From the NCBI GenBank assembly GCA_034436045.1, contig DAOTVZ010000214.1, positions 1 to 16,217 on the forward strand: a stretch of DNA of 16,217 bases, in the 5' to 3' direction. The notes below the pieces were generated by a model that saw nothing but the letters and a program-made list of their open reading frames with translations, ran no database searches and was not told where the DNA came from. The position numbers and the translations under genes were made by a program. This stretch comes from H111-94 sp034436045. Lineage in GTDB: Bacteria; Chloroflexota; Ktedonobacteria; Ktedonobacterales; Ktedonobacteraceae. Shown here piece after piece: positions 13,638 through 16,217 of this stretch (position 1 is the first letter of the stretch; each line of letters opens with the position of its first letter).

Positions 13638-13751
13638 CACATGAGGAAGTCAAGGTAGGAATTGATTCATCGTGCCCACTTGCATGTATCGATATGCTTA
13701 GGAAATACAGACGCAGTGAACCAATCCCTACCTTGATTTTCCCTCATGCAC
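13637..13751. repeat. 115-bp inverted-repeat element between convergent genes (MITE-like or large terminator)
   Basis: Two arms of about 33-36 nt face each other around a 45-50-nt centre. The left arm starts GCACATGAGGAAG; the right arm, read on the minus strand, starts GTGCATGAGGGAAAA. Both continue TCAAGGTAGG-R-ATTG-R-TTCA. Exact pairs are CATGAGG (13640-13646) with CCTCATG (13742-13748) and TCAAGGTAGG (13650-13659) with CCTACCTTGA (13727-13736). The right arm encodes the last seven residues and stop of the GT87-like gene. No clear target-site duplication and no transposase are seen. It could be a non-autonomous transposable element or simply a long bidirectional terminator. Confidence 0.7.
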
Positions 13752-15164
13752 AACTATCCTCTCTTTAGAAAACAAAGCGTCACGTTCAAAACGTCGTCTG
13801 GAGCAATAATACAGCAGGGCAATAATAAAGAGCAATAACAGTGTATTACGCAGAGCCACCACCGGAAAAAAGAGCGGAAGAGAGGGCACATTGACAAGCT
13901 TTGGCGTCATATTGTAGATGTATGGATAGATCCAGGTCGTCAAAGCACCGATAGCGCCCCAACTGAGCAACCATATGCGCCTGTCCTGCCCAACATAAGC
14001 CACAAAGGGTACCACCCAGATCAGGTACTGCGGGCTGAACACCTTACCTGTAAATATCACTATCAACAGTGTTAGCAGACATGAGGTGGCAAGATCGAGC
14101 TTGCCGCGCCACTGGAGCCAGTAGGTATATGCCAGACCCAGCAGCATAAGCAGCGTCCCCGCCACCGAAACCACTGGCGAGAGAGTACTCAGCACGTTGA
14201 GCGAACCAAAGCTAAAAACCGCTTTGAGCTTAAAACCGACAAAACTGAACAGCCAGAGCAGAGTGGCCGAAGCCGACTCAACCTGAATAGGTCTCTGCCC
14301 AAAGTAACCAAACGGCTCAAGCGTCCCCTCGACACAGAACAGCAGCGAAATCACCATAATCGCAGCACACACGCCGACAAAGGTACCCACTGGCAGGAGA
14401 CGACGCCACGAGAAGCGCGACTCCCGTGACTCCTTCTGCTGTGCCAGGAAAAATGGCAACAGCAAGATAGCGGGATAGAACTTGAACATCGTTCCTAAAG
14501 CCAGGTAGACAAAAGCCCAATGCCAGCGTTTGCGCACCGCGCAGATCAGCGCCAGCAACGTTAAAGCAGAGGGAATAAGATCGAAACGCCCCTCGGCTGT
14601 TCCCCACGCCCCAACTACAAGATAGAAAGCATACGCAATAGCAGCGCGGCGCGAACGATGATATACCAGGAGATAATAGATAAAGACCGCTACCAGCGCC
14701 ATCAGAACAGCGAAAGCTACCTGATACCAGTACGCAGGCACCAGAAGAGGCAGTGAAAAAGCAATCAAAGTGGGCCAGGGATACTCGTGTGGTAAAGCTT
14801 CAAAACGCGCATTGCCGTTCTGTGTAGCAACAAAACGGACAAGAAACGCCGGAAATCCCATATGCTGCATCATATTCACGATGTCATCTTGCAGTGGCGC
14901 TGGATTATGATAGATCGTAATAAAAGCGCATTGCTCGACCGGCAACTGGCGCAGTGCGGAAACCCCTCGCCAGAAAGCAAGTGCATAGCATTGATATTTG
15001 GCTGCGTCTGTAAAGATATTAAAAATTTGCCATGATGCCCCACAAAAAAGCAGCACACTCATCGCTATAACAATGAAGATATCCAACCGAGGCTTTGATA
15101 GAAAATACTCCTTCTGGGCAACAGCGGTCGATAACGATTTATCAGTTTGTACTTGCGTTTTCAT
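13728..15164 (-). CDS. GT-C membrane glycosyltransferase, GT87/DUF2029-like
   Basis: This is a polytopic membrane protein of 478 aa with roughly ten to twelve TM segments. After TM1 (about 28-48) the first outer loop has D53 (FTDAAKY), the expected catalytic acid. PHEYPWPTLIAF (125-136), EGRFDLIPSALTLLAL (191-206), MFKFYPAILLLPFFLA (226-241) and FTGKVFSPQYLIWVVPF in the C-terminal third resemble the polyprenol-phosphate-mannose-dependent mannosyltransferases of GT87. Exact specificity is not visible. The last residues VHEGKSR and the stop come from the inverted-repeat element, so the native C-terminus may have been altered. The start ATG at 15164 has only GAGA next to it; alternatives are not better. 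It is convergent with the two other GT-C genes, so it forms part of a local membrane-glycosylation cluster. Confidence 0.8.
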   Translation of the reverse strand: MKTQVQTDKSLSTAVAQKEYFLSKPRLDIFIVIAMSVLLFCGASWQIFNIFTDAAKYQCYALAFWRGVSALRQLPVEQCAFITIYHNPAPLQDDIVNMMQHMGFPAFLVRFVATQNGNARFEALPHEYPWPTLIAFSLPLLVPAYWYQVAFAVLMALVAVFIYYLLVYHRSRRAAIAYAFYLVVGAWGTAEGRFDLIPSALTLLALICAVRKRWHWAFVYLALGTMFKFYPAILLLPFFLAQQKESRESRFSWRRLLPVGTFVGVCAAIMVISLLFCVEGTLEPFGYFGQRPIQVESASATLLWLFSFVGFKLKAVFSFGSLNVLSTLSPVVSVAGTLLMLLGLAYTYWLQWRGKLDLATSCLLTLLIVIFTGKVFSPQYLIWVVPFVAYVGQDRRIWLLSWGAIGALTTWIYPYIYNMTPKLVNVPSLPLFFPVVALRNTLLLLFIIALLYYCSRRRFERDALFSKERIVVHEGKSR

Positions 15165-15417
15165 TCTCTACAGCAAACCCACTATATACTGTTAGACAGA
15201 CCACACTATTCTCTCAATACGAGAGAAAGCAAAGGAAGGTCACAACATTACCCTTCCCCAACCAATAGGGCAAAACTATCAGGACAAGAGCGCTCTCCTT
15301 GAAGCTGAGAGAGAATATAGAACTGTCGGGTCATTTTCTAGCTCTCCTGTAAGAAACTATGCTACAATAGCCAACCAGTAACAGAACTATTGTGTACGAG
15401 AAAAGGGAGTGAGTTGT
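15165..15417. promoter_or_regulatory. divergent promoter region between GT87-like and kinase-like genes
   Basis: For the plus strand an extended -10, TGC-TACAAT, covers 15360-15368, 50 bp before the kinase start. It is embedded in a 7-bp inverted repeat, ACAATAG (15364-15370) with CTATTGT (15387-15393). For the minus strand a TATATA-type -10 lies near 15183-15188, and a perfect 7-bp repeat TTCTCTC-AATAC-GAGAGAA (15209-15227) lies 20 bp upstream of it. Both dyads are candidate operators. No terminator or small gene is seen. Confidence 0.4.
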
Positions 15418-16217
15418 ATGACAACCCTCGTAGAAGGTCAGAGAATTGAACAGTATCGCGTAGTATCCTTTCTTGGCAGCAGCATTGCCGGCGAAGCTTA
15501 CGAGGTTGAAGATACCAGGCTGCAACGCAAGGCCACGTTGAAGCTCCTCCATCCCTGGGCCAGATTACCAGAGATAGCACGCCGTCAATTCTTCCGTGAG
15601 ATGCAGGGCATCAGCATGCTGAATCATCCCTCCATCGCCACTGTGCTAGACTACGGCGAGATGGATAACGCCCTCTACATCGCTCGTCGCTACGTCACCC
15701 CCGGCTCCCTCCTCGGCGCTGAGGGCCGTACCTGGTTCGCACCACCTTTGCCCATTACCGCCGCTATCCAATACACCCATCAACTGGCGCAGGGGCTTCA
15801 GTATATTCATGACCAGGGCTATCTGCACGGTTCACTCACTTTCTCGAATATCCTGGTCCTACGTAGCTCAAATCTTGATAAAGACCCGAATTTCGCACCT
15901 TTCTTGCTCTCCGATATAGGCACGACCCACTTCATTCGTCGCTTCGGCCAACCTCGCACGCCCTTCCAGCCGATCACCGCCGCCCCTGAACAATTCGGAG
16001 GTCACACTACAGCCGCCAGCGACCAGTACGCCCTGGCCGTGCTGCTCTATTTCTGGTTGACAGGGCAACTTCCCTTTGTCGGCACACCCGAAGAAATAGA
16101 GCAGTTGAAACTGACAGAAACACTTGTTTCGCCCCGCCAGTTCAATCCTGCTCTCACATTACAACAAGAAGGTATCATACGGCGCGCCCTCAGCGTCTTC
16201 CCTGATGAACGCTACCC
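15418..16217 (+). CDS. Hanks-type Ser/Thr kinase-like protein, probable pseudokinase (3'-truncated by window edge)
   Basis: The visible 266 residues cover most of a eukaryotic-like kinase domain. Present are a degenerate Gly loop (LGSSIAGEAYEVED, 19-32), K42 (TLKLL), the alpha-C Glu E61, N144 in the catalytic loop, the metal-binding D166 (SDIG replaces DFG), APE at 189-191, and helix-F D202 (SDQYALAVLLYFWLTGQLPF). The HRD motif reads H137-G138-S139, so the catalytic Asp is Ser. ATP binding seems possible, but phosphotransfer should be severely reduced. It may be a scaffold or regulator, possibly with a sensor domain beyond the window. The start ATG at 15418 has AAGGGAG 8 nt upstream. It is divergent from the GT87-like gene. 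Confidence 0.88.
   Translation, partial: MTTLVEGQRIEQYRVVSFLGSSIAGEAYEVEDTRLQRKATLKLLHPWARLPEIARRQFFREMQGISMLNHPSIATVLDYGEMDNALYIARRYVTPGSLLGAEGRTWFAPPLPITAAIQYTHQLAQGLQYIHDQGYLHGSLTFSNILVLRSSNLDKDPNFAPFLLSDIGTTHFIRRFGQPRTPFQPITAAPEQFGGHTTAASDQYALAVLLYFWLTGQLPFVGTPEEIEQLKLTETLVSPRQFNPALTLQQEGIIRRALSVFPDERY

Noticed and set aside
15385..15398. Second LexA-like site, GAAC-TATTGT-GTAC, near the kinase-like gene
   Set aside because: The half-sites are separated by 6 nt instead of 4, so a LexA dimer would not fit; probably chance.
1..16217. CRISPR array, prophage, transposase, tRNA or rRNA
   Set aside because: No regularly spaced repeats, integrase or transposase motifs, or tRNA cloverleaf signatures were found on reading both strands.

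Overview
The window looks like a chromosomal segment of a Chloroflexota bacterium, most likely of class Ktedonobacteria. This is inferred from protein style and gene content (a DUF4032 kinase-like protein, a P450, a Hanks-type kinase, and extra sigma-70 and GT-C membrane enzymes around a standard DNA-repair block). No marker gene in the window proves it. GC content looks moderate (a little above 50%). Both edges cut genes: a cytochrome P450 on the left and a protein kinase-like gene on the right.

Left part (1-3640): a minus-strand pair encodes a short-chain dehydrogenase/reductase and, 23 bp downstream, a cytochrome P450 whose heme-ligand end lies outside the window. Divergent from it is a plus-strand DUF4032/LPS-kinase-like protein. 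Its end faces recA across a hairpin at 3613-3640.

Core housekeeping block (3666-8443, minus strand), in transcription order: an SRP RNA with a perfect consensus promoter, dnaX (clamp-loader gamma/tau), ybaB/ebfC, recR and recA. The dnaX-ybaB-recR junctions are 2-15 nt apart, as expected of one operon. recA has its own TTGACA-17-TACTAT promoter, and a LexA-like GTAC-N4-GTTC site covers its -10 box. This suggests SOS control of recA separately from the dnaX operon.

Right part (8710-16217): a small DUF2171-like protein, a perfect 24-bp palindrome, and a structured leader before a sigma-70 family factor that ends in a strong intrinsic terminator. Two plus-strand multi-TM GT-C glycosyltransferases follow (GT39/PMT-like and PIG-V/GT76-like). 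A third GT-C protein (GT87-like) is convergent with them. The convergent junction holds a 115-bp element with long imperfect inverted repeats that supplies the last codons and stop of the GT87-like gene. The final gene is a Hanks-type kinase-like protein in which the catalytic HRD Asp is replaced by Ser, a probable pseudokinase.

The best candidates for follow-up are the recA operator, the probable pseudokinase, the inverted-repeat element, the SRP RNA, and the palindrome and overlapping uORF upstream of the sigma factor. I found no CRISPR array, transposase, tRNA or rRNA, and no complete new defence or mobile system.
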